Notes: generated from the letters alone by a model not told the origin. Positions 48,056 through 60,670 are shown, counted from the stretch's first letter. The stretch: DNA of 64,000 bases from Acanthopleura granulata (GCA_016165875.1 JABBOT010000034.1:2602799-2666798), one strand, 5' to 3'. A program made the numbers and translations.

Positions 48056-48323
48056 CGCGGAGCCTCCGTGGCTCATTTGGTTAGCGCGCTAGTGCTGGGT
48101 ATTGATTGAGAAGCCTTCCACCAATGCGGTCGCTTTGAGTTCATGTCCAGCTCATGCTGTCCTCCTCTCCGGCAGTACGTGGGACGGTACACCATTAACT
48201 GCGGATGGTGGTGGGTTTCCACCGGGCTCTGCGCGGTTTCCACCCACCATAATGCTGGCCACCATCGTATAAGTGAAATGTTCCTGAGCACGGCGTAAAA
48301 CACAAATCAAGTAAGTAAATACT
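48056..48323 (+). mobile_element. SINE family 1, best full-length copy, with 9-bp target-site duplication
   Basis: Head: GCCTCCGTGGCTCATTTGG, TTAGCGCGC (A-box region) and GGTCGCTTTGAGTTCATG (B-box region). Body: CAGCTCATGCTGTCCTCC, GGATGGTGGTGGGTTTCC, GGGCTCTGCGCGGTTTCC and CATAATGCTGGCCACC. 3' end: ATCGTATAAGTGAAATGTTC, CTGAGCACGGCGTAAAACAC and a short AAGTAAGTAAAT tail. It is flanked by CTGTAAACA at 48047-48055 and 48324-48332. Known: such SINEs are transcribed by Pol III from the internal A and B boxes and moved by a partner LINE. The minus-strand frames here are shadows. Confidence 0.93.
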
Positions 48324-48332
48324 CTGTAAACA

Positions 48333-50889
48333 ATCTCGTAAACCAATGCAAAGAGAACGGGCCTGAGGAAAGCTGAATCTATCACCAGAGTCTCGGCTTA
48401 TACTAGGACACAATATGAAAGGCTACATCACACAGGAGAGAAAAACCTGAGGGATGACGATAGAAGTATCTAAATGACATGCACAATACACATGCTTATT
48501 ATTCAAGTCAAACTTTTACTTTCGTGTAAATAAGTCTAATTTTGTAATACATGTAAGAGTTCAGTACAGTATTATCACTGGTATTTAAGCTTTTTAGCTC
48601 CCTTTGAATTCGTGAAAGGTCCACCTTTTTTGCGGTGTAGCATGTGTGTTATTTATTACTGGAGTTGTGATGTGTCTCAGCAACTCCAAGTTTAATTTTC
48701 TTGATAACTTGTTTCACAAGAATAGTATTTATTAGTTCCCACTGACATTTTGAACTTTGCCAGTACCGCGGACATCAAATATCGCAGTAAAGCGATATAT
48801 ATGCACATTCAACGGGAGAATTATCTATGATATAATCTGACCATACTGGATTAAGGCTTCGTTAACAAGCATTGTATAAGCCATGGATAACTCTCAGATA
48901 ATGAACTATGTGAGCCATTCAGGATGTGTCAGTACTGAGGATATCGATTGTCATCAGCGTGTATTTTCATCAAAACGCGGCGCCCTTTGTTCTGCTCGGA
49001 CCACTAGTGTCAGGTGTGCTACGCAGACGTCTTCGGAACATTTGATCAGTGTGTTAATTCATGTACTGTCCAAGTTACCAGCGATTCAGCGAGGGCGCAT
49101 CAAACGTGGCTTGCGGATGGCTCATACAAGGACTTGATATAGCCGATGGGTTCAACGGACTGATACAATGAGATAATCCCAGGGATTACTTGATCAATGA
49201 GCACCGTACAGCTCAAAGCGAAGACCCCTCCAGAGGGTACGATAAGAGGTAAATAGGAAATATTTCTTGTCCAAATCGTTCTTGATACAAGTTGTAGATT
49301 TATGTCGCTTTGAAAACATTGTCGGGTTTCTATTTGCTTGACTTTCAGGTTCAAGAGCTTGTGTGTAAATCACCGCTGTGCTTGTAGCTTAAGATGAGGT
49401 GTGACTTCTGAGCAAAAAGCTTCTGTTGTTTCATAATTTAGAACCATAATCAAACAGAAACCGCAATCTTGGTATCGACCTCTTGCTATCGCCGATACAT
49501 TGATGCCCGATGTTATCCATTTCCGCTGGGAAGTCTCAGAAGTGTTATGTAACTGTACAATTTTATCAGATTAGTTTTATTAATGTCTCCCAACTTGGCG
49601 GTGTAATGGGTTTTTCATTTCATCTTATAACATAAAATGTTTGAAATTCACTCACAAAATTATATCCATAGTCCACATACATATATATGGACATGTTCAG
49701 TCACGTAAAATGGTGCTCTAGCAGCTGATCGGCCATTCCTCAGGAAAATGGCTCCCTTGAAATCATCTCCTACTTATTTGCAAGGTCATAGTCATGTCGC
49801 CTTCGCGGAAAAGAAATATTCTAGAGTGCCGTATTAAAAAGTACTCCAGTAAGTAAACAAAGTATATGGCGTGGTCTATATTATAGCCAAACACGTTCCG
49901 CCTTCGATCTGCAATTCGATTTTCCTAAGGAATCATGTTGCCTTGCACAATTATGGCGGAATCTGCCCACGGCCAAATTTACTGATATCAAAATAATGTC
50001 ATAGGGGAGGCTTAACTGACGTATTGGCTTATTTCGGCTGAATAGCAAACGATAATGATTTGTCTGAGTGCCATTCCACTGACAGTCCATTTCGTCCGCA
50101 AGTTTCAAGTTTTTACTCACAGACACACGCTCGGTTTTGTTGATTTTGACCCTAAACTTTAAGGCGTCCTGGAACGTCGACCAAATACATGTATTAAAAC
50201 ACAATTCGACCGTTAATCTGTTCTGTGTTTAATGTCGTATACTTGTGAGTTTTTTGAGTGTGGTGCGCTGCTGTGTGTTGGTGAAATCGCATCTGTACTG
50301 CAGCGTTGGGTTAGAAAATGTGTCTAACTTTGCGCACGCCTTGTAGAAATTGTCTCGAGCAGATCTGGCAGATCAAAGGGAGAGTTTCTGTCTCATCATC
50401 CCATGAGGACTATCTTGGCATGTGTTTTGAGTAACTGTATAACTGTATAATGCTTGTTTTATTAATGTCACTCAACTTGGGGGATGTTGGAATAAACTCT
50501 GATTTCCTTTCGGGATGGACATTACCTTTTCCCTGGGAGCCGACGACAGTTTCTTGTCAATATTCCCAGACCTTTATTCCATACGAATGATTTAACCTTC
50601 TCTTTCTTGTAACCGGATGTTTGTGCTTTTTTTTCTTTTTTGTTCTCTCTCTCTTTCTCTCATAGATTGACTTTGACCTCGATCTCCTTAGATCTTCGGT
50701 TGGTACATGTTGGTTTCTGGGGCTTGCTTGGCTTGTCTTTTAAACTTGACTTACTGCAGGGACAAATAGGAAAGCATACGCGTACGAGTACGCGTACTTG
50801 AAACTCAAACTTGTTAATGACGTCATCACTTTATGAGGGGTTTTCCAGCGCGCCTCGCGTTCACGTACACGTGTATACGCCTAAATTAT
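48333..50889. other. Anonymous 2.5 kb stretch
   Basis: Overlapping frames at 48883-49137 (plus) and 49100-49354 (minus), and a 107-codon minus frame at 49881-50204, show no motif I recognise. A polypyrimidine tract (TCTCTCTCTCTTTCTCTC) lies near 50645-50662. Confidence 0.35.
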
Positions 50890-51097
50890 TTAATTTATTT
50901 ATTTGATTCGTGTTTTACACCGTACTCAAGAATTTTTCACTTGTACGATGGCGGCCAGCATTATGGTGGAAGGAAACCGGGCAGAGCCCGGAGGAAACCC
51001 ACCCAGGTTGCCAGTAGGCCTTCTCGCACACGGCAGGTGAGGAAGCCATCATGAGCTGGACTCGAACTCACAGCGACCGCATATGTGGGAGGCTTCT
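50890..51097 (-). repeat. SINE family 1, nearly full-length
   Basis: TAATTTATTTATTTGATTCG, GTGTTTTACACCGTACTC, CACTTGTACGATGGCGGCC, GGGCAGAGCCCGGAGGAAAC, GAGGAAGCCATCATGAGC, CTCGAACTCACAGCGACCGC (B-box complement) and GGGAGGCTTCTTTC. The plus frame 50833-51054 is a by-product. Confidence 0.88.
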
Positions 51098-53019
51098 TTC
51101 AATGGGGTTTATTTTTCAAGCACCATGGAGTAGTTTCATTGTAATACATACCGTTTCTTTGGCCAAAAATAGAGAAGAATTAGTGCGAGAGTAGATGAAG
51201 CAGAGCACGGTAAAAACTTTCTAAAACTTCAAAGTGCATTCTACGCGTCAAAGACTCGCAACTCTTGGATAGAGTTTGTTTATATCTTAATTCAAATCAC
51301 TTGCATATGACAACTACTTTTGCTGTTTTCATTTCGTGCTACTACTAGGCATAGGCCTATTTTAGGACTGATTTTGCATCATTCATGTTATTTGATTCAA
51401 AGTGCAAAACAGTAAATAATATGTTCATGACAAAAGCAAATGAATGTATATAAGTAATAATTCTTATAAAAATAAATTCTACTTACAATAGCGCAGTGAA
51501 AAAAGAATGTAAAACTAGATGAACTTTGCAGACAGACATTGCATGCAATCATCATCGTTATTACACACAGTAACTGACAGTAAATATAACTCATCCATGT
51601 GTGACTCAAACCTTAAAATTAGTAAAGGGGACATCTTCTTTGTTAGCTCATAGAAATTTGCTTATAGAAATTTTTGTGAATCACAATTTAATATACTCTT
51701 CCACACCTATATATTTTATTTAGTTATTTACTGTCTTAAGGATCGTACACTGGCAATCATATTTCCTACGTACGCGGTACGATTTCTAATGGTATGAAAC
51801 ACGGGAAAGCGTACGGCGACGTCACGACCTTCACTTGCCCGAACCCGTACACGTGAGCACATGTTTTTTTAATGGTCCTTACTGTGTCGAAGTCACATAC
51901 CCTATTGTCGACATAGTCCTGCCTTTCTTTAGAATGCCATAGAAGCGCCTCATTTCATTTATTAATTCACAACTATTAAAATGACCAGTATTATTCCAAA
52001 CTAATACATCCAGTGGTCCATGTGACGTTGATTTTAACGGCTTTCATTTTACGAATGGTTAAGGCAACTAAACAAATGCTGAAGCGTTTGTTTTTCGCGC
52101 CCTGTATATAGCAGAGACTTCCAAAGCCCTATAGATCAAGAGAACGACATGTTTACGAATTCCACTCCACTTCCTTCGTAATCATACTGGTGTCGCTAGT
52201 GTCTCATTAGACTAAGTTTCTGTGGAGTAAACCCTCCATTCGACTTGACAAGCGTTGTACATAAACCGAGCACATTGAGACAATAATAACAGGGCATTAA
52301 CTACAATTAGTGCCAACTCTCAATGGACGAAGGTTTGCTCACGGCCCAAGTGGGAATAACTAGGCTATGTGATTAAACAAATGGATATTCTCTACCGATG
52401 TGGAGCTTGAATCAACAGTTAGTTGTCAGGGGAGAAGGAAAAACAGAGCTGTATACTCAAACTGGTTATTTTACGTGGAACGCACGGAGGCTAATATAGC
52501 TTTCTGCCCGATTACAGCGAAATTTCTGACATTTCAAAATAATCATCCCGCTATATTTTTGCGCACGCTGCTAAAGCACCGCCCGGTCATTACACCCACC
52601 ACGTGATCCTTAAGCCCGGAAATGCAGCCGCCTGTTCTGATTTACTAATGGTTATTGACCCATAACTGTCTTTCGCCGAATATTATTATTATTTTTTATT
52701 TGACGTCGAATTAACTTTCGCTGAGTGATGTGCCACATATTTAACACCACCAAGACAAAAAAGTTGGAGAAATGTTTTTCCATGCATTCATTTTTCAATG
52801 CTGTGGGGAAAGGCTTTTAGACTAGCTGGCTACAGGACCACAAGTACATGCGTTTTACTGCATTGTTTTTGTTTTTATGCGTCGAACGTTGTCAGGTGCA
52901 CCTGTGATACACTCAAATATATATCACGGAAAATAGTAAATGATGCACAGTTAAAGAAGAAAGTGCACAGAAACAACAATATGTTGCCAAGAAAGAGAGT
53001 ACATGACTTGAGTTAGGAT
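51098..53019. other. Anonymous 1.9 kb stretch
   Basis: No gene or repeat recognised beyond a short TTATTATTATTA run near 52681. Confidence 0.4.
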
Positions 53020-53320
53020 TGATATGGATATAAACGACTACAGTACAGCATGGAGAACAAAACCAGAGCAGCGACGAAAGTGTGACAGTTGGGAAATGGT
53101 CACACTTTACCCGTGAATTCAATTCGCCTCTTGTCACTTACCATCATTTTGGGGCTTACATCTTCAAACACGCCTCTTAGCACCATGGTTTAAGCAAAAA
53201 TAGATATCATATGGAACATCCAATACGTCACTGGTGTAGAATTACTCAAAATGCTGTGCTGTCATCGGATGTATTACATGAGTACAATAACATGAAAACA
53301 GCGCTAACAGTTTGAAGGCA
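53020..53320 (+). repeat. Dispersed duplicated block D, copy 2
   Basis: GACTACAGTACAGCATG, TTGGGAAATGGTCACAC, GTAGAATTACTCAAAATGC, TGCTGTCATCGGATGTATTA and CAATAACATGAAAACAGC match 27890-28230 in order. Confidence 0.72.
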
Positions 53321-53769
53321 CACATTTAAGATACAGACAAGACTCGTGCAAGAATGGGAGAGTGACGGGTGACACCCGAGCATTGATATTGCCGTAAAAT
53401 CACCTCGCTTCAAACTATAACACTAAAGTGCTTGTGTGAAGTAAGTATATAAAGAACTGAAGTATAGAGTACAGTTGCAATAATGTACCTCTAGCTTTCT
53501 AGAGTGGCGCGTAAGAGTTACAATGTGTTTCGTGTTCTAAAATGTCGTCCTTCCGGTTGAGGACTTTTATCGGTAAATATCTTCAACAATAAGCCACACG
53601 CTCATCCAAAAGTTGCCCACAAAAATCATTAGCTTCTATAGGGACTTACCCATACCACAAAATCCCACTGACGAATTCGTTTGTTTCTCGTTTTCGCCTT
53701 TTTTACAATACCTGGCAGTGCTTACGCGCCACCCGAAGAGAGCGAGAGGTACATTATTCGAACTAAATA

Positions 53770-53930
53770 GATTGTAAAGAGTTTGATTGCAAAGCATAGC
53801 AGCGTGACAGTTGGCAAATGCACACATGTAACCGGTGAAGTCCGGACACTGGTCAATTTATTTTGGGCGGGGTTTCATTCGAACAGTTCATGTACGTGTT
53901 AAAAAAGTAATAACTAACAAGTCCCCTATG
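53770..53930 (+). repeat. Dispersed duplicated block D, copy 3
   Basis: GTGACAGTTGGCAAATG, CGGTGAAGTCCGGACACTGG, TCAATTTATTTTGGG and GAACAGTTCATGTACGTG match the central part of 27890-28230, the part missing from copy 2. Copies 2 and 3 are ~450 bp apart and together cover copy 1. Confidence 0.72.
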
Positions 53931-54140
53931 GTCACAATCATTTGTACCGGGAAGCGTGATGGAACAAAGAAAAACAGACAGCTTCACACTGACTACATTG
54001 TTTCTTGTTCTGTCATTGAAAGCCGGCTTGGGCCAGGCACGTGTGAAATGGTTGCCGTTGCTTCATTATCAACATTTGATTTTGCTTTGGTTGTGGCTTT
54101 AAATCATTAGGATTGTCACACAACGTGCCCGATCGGGAGC

Positions 54141-54230
54141 GGTTGTTTCCTCTAATTTGCTCAGTTTCCCACTACAATACTCTTAGCCAGCGTGATATAA
54201 GTGAAGATTTTTCTCAAGTATGATTACCAC
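54141..54230 (+). repeat. Decayed SINE family 1 fragment
   Basis: GTTTCCTCTAATTTGCTCAG, TTTCCCACTACAATACTC and CGTGATATAAGTGAAGATTT, then CTCAAGTATGATTACCACG. Confidence 0.6.
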
Positions 54231-54339
54231 GTTCGATATATGAACAGTTGCAACCAAATAATCAAATACTGATTTGATTATCCACACCATATATACTAAA
54301 ATAGTACACGACTGGAAAACTGATTTTATTCATGTGCCT

Positions 54340-54550
54340 AGAACATTCATAACGTCTTTTCGCCATTATTGAAAAGTGCTAACTGCTTCTCTTTGCATGA
54401 ATCCGTCCTAGATTATACATTTTGTATATTTTCTTTGTTCTTTGGTGGTTTGCGTTATTTGTCTTGCGATTAGTAACCGGGAACGCCCATTTTGGTTGAC
54501 CGCCGGTATACGAGTGTCCATGTCGACGCCCAGGTTAAAAGGGAATAAAT
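54340..54550 (+). repeat. Dispersed duplicated block E, copy 3
   Basis: TTTTCGCCATTATTGAAAAG, ACTGCTTCTCTTTGCATGAA, TCCGTCCTAGATTATACATT, TTTGGTGGTTTGCGTTATTT, CTTGCGATTAGTAACC and ATACGAGTGTCCATG. Confidence 0.75.
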
Positions 54551-55894
54551 AAAATAAGAACAAATGCACTAGGCAAACAATCATTTCCCATTCACGAGAT
54601 ATTTATTATTGCTTCTTTCTTTAAGTGTAGCCGTTCTGGGTTTAATGTCCCATTTACATGTGTCAGTTCGCGAACTTGGCAATATGCTGGCGCCGTTATC
54701 AGAGGAGCGAATATAACGGCAGTGTGACACAGTTTTCCTTATCGATGTGGTTACTGTGTCGTTCTTTGTTATTGGTTGTATGGGGAATGCTTTGATGAAA
54801 TTGGAAAGAGATGACTTCTTAAGATTGACACAAGGGCTATGTCAAAAGCCGCTTTTTTGCGAGGTCGTGTACTAAAACTGTTGGTAAACACCTTTTCAAC
54901 TTGATCCACTACAGAAAGATGCTCTGTAAGATTTACAGTTGTGAGTGAACTATTCAAAAACGTCTCAAAAACGACGCCATGCGCTTTGTCACACCGAAAA
55001 GTTAACTAAACTCTAAAGGTCAACAGTTTGTTGAACTTCATTGCCTGCTTTGATGTCTTTTGTGGAAAGAAGTCAACAGCTGCGACTATGTGCTAATGTT
55101 AGTACGTGTACATTACATTGAAGTTTCACACGGTCTAGATCATTCACGTACTGGATCATACAACCTGAATATGGGCATTATGCGATGGAGATTTGAACCA
55201 GACGAATGGCTATGATCCAACGGAGAACAGATTAAATTGTAGTCAAAATGGTACCAATTTGAAGCCAAAATTGGTTTCTTGATAAAACTTGTCCTTCATC
55301 TACCCGGGGCTGGTAATGACAAGGCACCCAGAGGAATTTTATGACAAATGATCCAAAATATACGGTGTATCAATAACGGTACCATTGCAGATCGTAGAGT
55401 GGTTTTATTGATCTCGTGACATGTACAGAGCACTTGGCCCTATCGAAATGATGTATGAAGTGCATAACTTCTCTAACGCATATTTATTTGTTTAGCAATT
55501 GCCATGTCTAACCTTTATTAATCGGAAGTCGCAGACAATATATCAAGTCTTCTCCACGCATGCGTCGATACTAGTCAATCTGTACTGAAAGAATGAATGT
55601 CATTCCGGAAAGAAATGAGAATCAAATTGCGTGTTATTTCCATAGAGATATTAATGTAAAGGACATCTGAGAAAATTTGCTTACATTATATCATTTTGTC
55701 AGATAGGTCTTTCCACCCGTAGGCGTCTTGATTTCCTGGTTCATTTTATTAATAGATAGGCTTCACCGCAGTCAATCAGTGTAATTTCAGCTTTGAAGGG
55801 TACCAATCAGAACACAGCTGAAATACACAGTTTTGATTTACGACAGCTTATAAACTAACATGGAATGCCATTTGGATACTGTTTTAATTTTTGC
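54551..55894. other. Anonymous stretch
   Basis: No gene recognised. Confidence 0.4.
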
Positions 55895-56000
55895 ACCCGA
55901 AACTTTCCTCGCGTCCTTCTGCCATTGTTGAAAGCTGTTGATTTTTACATGACACTCTTGTAATTTCCTGCTTTATGTTAAAAGCACATCTATTTTTGAT
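55895..56000 (+). repeat. Dispersed duplicated block E, copy 4 (short)
   Basis: GTCCTTCTGCCATTGTTGAA, AGCTGTTGATTTTTACATGA and CACTCTTGTAATTTCC align with the first part of copies 2 and 3. Confidence 0.55.
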
Positions 56001-58234
56001 AATTTGCCTGCGTTTTCAAGTCAGAAAGTGTATCATGAACCAGGGGTATTTCTGGGTTTTAATCCCGAAACAACCGTTTCATCCACGTACAAAATTACAT
56101 GATGTCCCTGGAAAAATGCCATTCAAATAGCATTCTTGCCATCGCCGTATGTCAACGGTTTAGCATTACGTGCAGTTGGCTGGCGGAGTTTTTAGGTCAG
56201 CCACATTTCCCAATTCTTTTCAATCTTGTACCATTTCCTCTTTTAGGTATGGGGGCCATAACAGGCTTTCCTTGCCAAGAATGTTCAGGAACTCACGTTC
56301 ACAGACTTTGAACTTGTGGCTGTTTGTCTGGCCTTTGGTATGTGTATAAATACGGTGCAGTTTTAATACCGCCACAATGTTTACATTTGAACAGTGACAA
56401 TGAAGCGCAACTGAGACACTTTTAAAGTTGTTCTTGCTTTATACATGTAGCAGGATGCTGTGTGTAATACAAATATGGACATTTCCATGTTTGATTTGTG
56501 GACTACGTACAGGATTTGACTCCTCGTTGACTACTCACGCATGTCTCTCCGACATCAATGGAAACTGCTGATTACCTCTTGTTCCGGGTTTAAATCTTCC
56601 GCTAAGAAACATTATATACATGCTATGAGATTGTAGTGCTCATTTTATTAATGAAACCGACCTTTGGGAATTGGACTTTAGCTAATGTTTTACAGATTGG
56701 CGGCCGGAACCGTGGTTTCCATACTTCGCTCAGTTTGTGTTTCGATGCTAGCGCTGTAGTGGCTATTTTGGCAGTTCCATCTGTTGTGTCTGCATGTATC
56801 TAAATGTGACATCGCTACAGTGGCCTCACTTCTGTCATATATAAATGCCTTGCGCAATGGGTACCTGACATTAAAATACAAGAAAACAAGAAAAAAAACC
56901 CTCTGCATGTGAACACAACAGTAGGCCTTTCCTTATTGCCTCTTCGCACCCCGGCAGGCCTTGAAACCTGAGCACACTGTAGTTGAATGATTCCCATCTT
57001 CATCGGAATCAGTAACGGGGAACAGGAAATAATGGACGATGGCTTCCATGGGAACGAAGAGTATGCATTACACGATGGCGTGACAGACCATCTCAGTCCT
57101 CAAACCCCGTCCTGGAAGGGCGGGTAAATATGAGATGCCCCCCTTCCCCTGGAACAACAAGGGACGCTTTAAAGTCAATGGCTTCTATGTCTGTGACTCA
57201 GAACGTGCAATTAGTTCTCCCTGTAAAACCTACCATGCCACGACAGCTGTTAAGTTCAGAACCCCGTTGGGTCACTGGATTGTCTCAATTATTTACGTAG
57301 TTGACCAATTACGCTGTTTTTGTGGGAACCGTCAAATTTCAGTCAGAAAACAGCACTTTTCCACCCACCAACTGTGATGTCCACTTTGAAGCGAGCGTTT
57401 TCTATCTTTTTGACCTGATTTTATTTTGCCAAACCCGTCAGGGGTCTTGGGGTCCGGGAGATTTAAAGCATAGACCGGTGATTACTTTATTGAGCGGCTT
57501 TGCTTCTGGTATAGGGTCACGCCTGGCTGCTGCTCGTTATACCGCAGTCAATCACGGCAAAGGAACTGTCGATGACCATTTCACAGACCGATTAGCCTTT
57601 TCATAAAAATTCTCCACGTCTTTTATTTTTGACTCAGCATTGAGTGGGAATCTCTTTAGCCGATCACCAGCCAGTGATGAATGGGTCTTACTTATCCAGT
57701 CACCGTTTTTTGGCTGGTTAGGGATAAGAGTCACCAAGTGGCTTCAGGTTTCCGCAAAGATGCTCACATGTTTAGAACAGAGCATTCTTAGCTTCTGCAT
57801 GAACGCTTGCTTCCCCTTCTACCTCACAACTGAGCCGTCTAACAGGAACGAGACAATTGCCAGTTGCAGTGATATTTCAAACCAATAACGATTATTAGTG
57901 CTTTTACCATTCTTGACCACAGAATTAATAAGTACAAAAACAGAAAGGTGTCAATAAGATTGAATTTCAACAGCATACACGTACTCGTTAGAATCTTTGA
58001 TAAGATGAACGGGTGGTAGAGTGCAGTAAAAATCATTCCTCGCTTCCATCAAAGCTCGCAAACCTTCTGTCTAAACATTACAGCCGGAAGAGTGAAAGAT
58101 GGATCTGAACACAACGCCTTGTTGACTAAAAAGAAAGATCGACGAAGGTACGGTAGAGATTTTTGAAAATGAGTGATCGAGGACCAGTTTCTGCCATATG
58201 TAGGCATCAATGTTTCTGGAACAGGATTCTGGCT
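56001..58234. other. Anonymous 2.2 kb stretch
   Basis: The plus frame 57301-57606 (101 codons) and the minus frame 57552-57737 overlap; neither shows a motif I recognise. Confidence 0.35.
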
Positions 58235-58483
58235 CTACAACAGATTCTCATCGCCATGTTGTTGATTGATGCGTAGAGGCCGCAAACACTGTGCCCAAGG
58301 TGAAATGGAAGGTTTTCTTTTCGGCCAGTGTAATTCTGCCATCTTAGATATGGTGCGCATGCTCGCAATTATAAATTTTACTGGAATACCCGTAAACCAG
58401 ATTATCATACTTGTCAAATAAATAGAAATGACTTTGAACTTAGTTAAGGCTATAAGTTTCAAAACTAAATTTAACCACGTCAT
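58235..58483 (-). pseudogene. GPCR-like fragment, decayed
   Basis: This 82-codon minus frame lines up with the segment at 60781-61131: hydrophobic run, then WFTGIPVKFIIAS against WLVNMDVVFKITVSNS, then ISKMAEL against LSEIAELL. The rest (after HWPKRKPS) does not match, suggesting a frame change or different ending. The DNA also aligns (AACCAG, then TTAGTTAAGGC against TAGAGTGAAGGC). Taken alone I would not call it; its resemblance to the better segment 2.3 kb away is the evidence. Confidence 0.3.
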
Positions 58484-59309
58484 TCATATAAAATTTCTTG
58501 AAAAATGTTTTTGCCATATTACGCCTCATGATATACGGCTAAATCAGAACGAGAAAACTTTTTTTTTCAAAACCAAAAATGATGATGAAAAAAATCCAAA
58601 GCCGTCTCGCTTCTGACAGGAAAGGCAACACGACTTTTTTCTGCTGTTTCAAATGACAGTTATTTCGTGCGATTGTCAGTGTTCAAAAACAGCTTTAGGG
58701 AATGTCGAGTAAAATCTATAATTGCTGTTTTAGTCCCTCAAGTCCACTCTCCACTGTCCATTGACGTCACTTTTTCTAAGTCGCCACCCTCTGGCCCATC
58801 TCCGGCTTTACCTTAACCGATTTGTCCCCTGCTTCTAGGGCACTGATGGTTACTTCCGGCCTCCGTACTCTTTCCCCAACTCATAAATCTTTTCATACCC
58901 GAATTTATAGATCGACACTGTTATGGTTAGCAATTACCGAGGCCATGGTAACAGGGTTTGCGACTAGTGTATATCGACAATGGCGTAGTCGACTGCATTA
59001 GGACATACAGAATGTAGACGCTAAAATGTGTACCTAGCCGTCAATCGTATCTCAAACCGGTTTGGGATCAATAAACGCGATATGAGTTTCCCAAGCAAAT
59101 GTTCAAAACACGCCAGAAGAATGGACTACGAAAGTAAGTCCAGATGAAGTAAGAAGACGGCTGCATGCAAATAGAAAGAGTCAGCAATTTTGTATGATGA
59201 CATAAATAGGCAAGGAATGTCAATGGCAAATGAATTAAACCAGTGTTCAAGTCGCACACAATGCTAGTTCATAAGTGGTTGTACATCAAACTGTATACCT
59301 CAGTTCTGC
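58484..59309. other. Anonymous stretch
   Basis: No gene recognised; the minus frame 59068-59259 is hydrophobic and aromatic-rich but matches nothing I know. Confidence 0.35.
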
Positions 59310-59575
59310 TTTGATTGTGAGAATTACATTGTATTCATGTTATTTGGTAAATGTATTGAAGGTGATGGCACAGCATTCTTGGATTAGTGGCGTCTAATAA
59401 ATTATATTTATCATCACTGCATTTTTTTCCTAATTCTGCTTTTAGGCCATTGTGCTAGAGAGCGAGTAAAGTGTTACCTCTGAAAAACTTACATGAACGG
59501 TTAGAATAGAACCGTTGCTGATGTGAATTGCCAATTAAAAGATCGAATATCACTGGTAACGTGTAACGATTTGTC
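59310..59575 (+). repeat. Dispersed duplicated block F, copy 2
   Basis: CACAGCATTCTTGGATTAG, GCGTCTAATAAATTATATTT, ATCATCACTGCATTTTTTTC, GTTACCTCTGAAAAAC, CATGAACGGTTAGAATAGAA and GATGTGAATTGCCAATTAA align with 38110-38345. Confidence 0.8.
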
Positions 59576-60584
59576 TACTGTCACACTGTCGTCACTGCTC
59601 TGGCTTTACTCCCTATACCATAGTCTGTCATGTTTAATACACATATCTATCATCTAAATCGTGTTCGTGGCCCAGGCTTCAACAGAATTACATATACTTA
59701 TGAAGGGAGGAAGGGAATATGACTTATTACGTTGGGTGCATATTCCATGCTCTTAATGGTCTGCTGACTAATGAGATTCCAGACAAAATTACAAGTCTAC
59801 TGACCGTTGATCGCTGTTATAGACCAGGGGTTGATTCCACAAAGCCATTTTGGACTTCAGTCAAAATTTCAAATATGATTTTAGAGTTTGTTTTAGGGGC
59901 TCTGCAAATAAAAATTTGGACTATGTCATCAGTATTATCATCATCAGCAAAATGTGTCCAAATTTCCACTTCCATTGTCAAAAACGAAGCACTTTGACGA
60001 AGTTTTACATGTTGGCTTAAGTCAGAAATGGCTTTGTGGAATCGGCTCCTGGTCAGGGAATATCAATGGACATTGGTTACGAGTCAAGGAGTAGGAAGTC
60101 TCACTGCTTGAAAATCGAAGTGTTGATGATCGACAGAGAGAATTATCGTTTTCAGATGACATATGGGTTTGCATTAAGCGTCATATCCGATATTCGTATA
60201 CTACATTTACACCGCAAAGGGTTGGGCCATCTAAATCAACAATGAATTGAGCTTTTCCTTCACAAATCAGCACACAAAACACCTGTTCCCAAGAGAATCT
60301 GTATGTATAATGAGTACTATATCGATGGCAGTGCACTTAGCTGTCACTGTGGAGGATGGTCCCCTTTCGGTGTGCCTTCTAGTTTACCATGTTATGCCAT
60401 GCGGTGAATGAACACTATACTATCTGCAGTGCTACAACTAGCACTGTTTACAAAAAAAACTACAGTGTGTGTTTATTTGTGGATTTAATATCACCAGCTG
60501 TCATGGCTAAGTTTAGGGGAGGAAATTGAAAAACAATTTTTTAAATTATATTTTATCCTTATCAAGCTCTTCACAGGCCTGGTG
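59576..60584. other. Anonymous stretch
   Basis: Two consecutive plus frames (59719-59997 and 60036-60245) read like low-complexity-free peptide but carry no motif I recognise. Confidence 0.35.
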
Positions 60585-60670
60585 TTATACGGCGTTTTGA
60601 AATCTAGACGTCGCAAGTGACATTCATATACCAGTCGTCAACCAAGACGGGCGTTCCGGGTCAAAAATCG
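60585..60670 (+). repeat. Isolated fragment related to the end of array B units
   Basis: ATCTAGACGTCGCAAGTGAC, CATATACCAGTCGTCAACCA and AGACGGGCGTTCCGG align with 42075-42140 (AACTAGGCGTAGACACCG, TATACCGGCCATCAACCA, AAATGGGTTTTGCGG). Confidence 0.6.

Noticed and set aside
48056..48130. tRNA gene suggested by A- and B-box-like sequence
   Set aside because: It is the head of a SINE: it continues into the family body, lacks a proper cloverleaf and has a target-site duplication around the whole element. The same applies to 3136, 8957 and 61539.
50645..50662. Polypyrimidine tract as a splice acceptor
   Set aside because: No coding-like frame follows an AG at the right distance, so an exon cannot be supported.
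52500..57500. LKHRPVIT peptide occurring in two frames (near 52580 and 57470)
   Set aside because: The shared DNA is only ~20 bp with mismatches and flanking sequence does not align; coincidence is sufficient.
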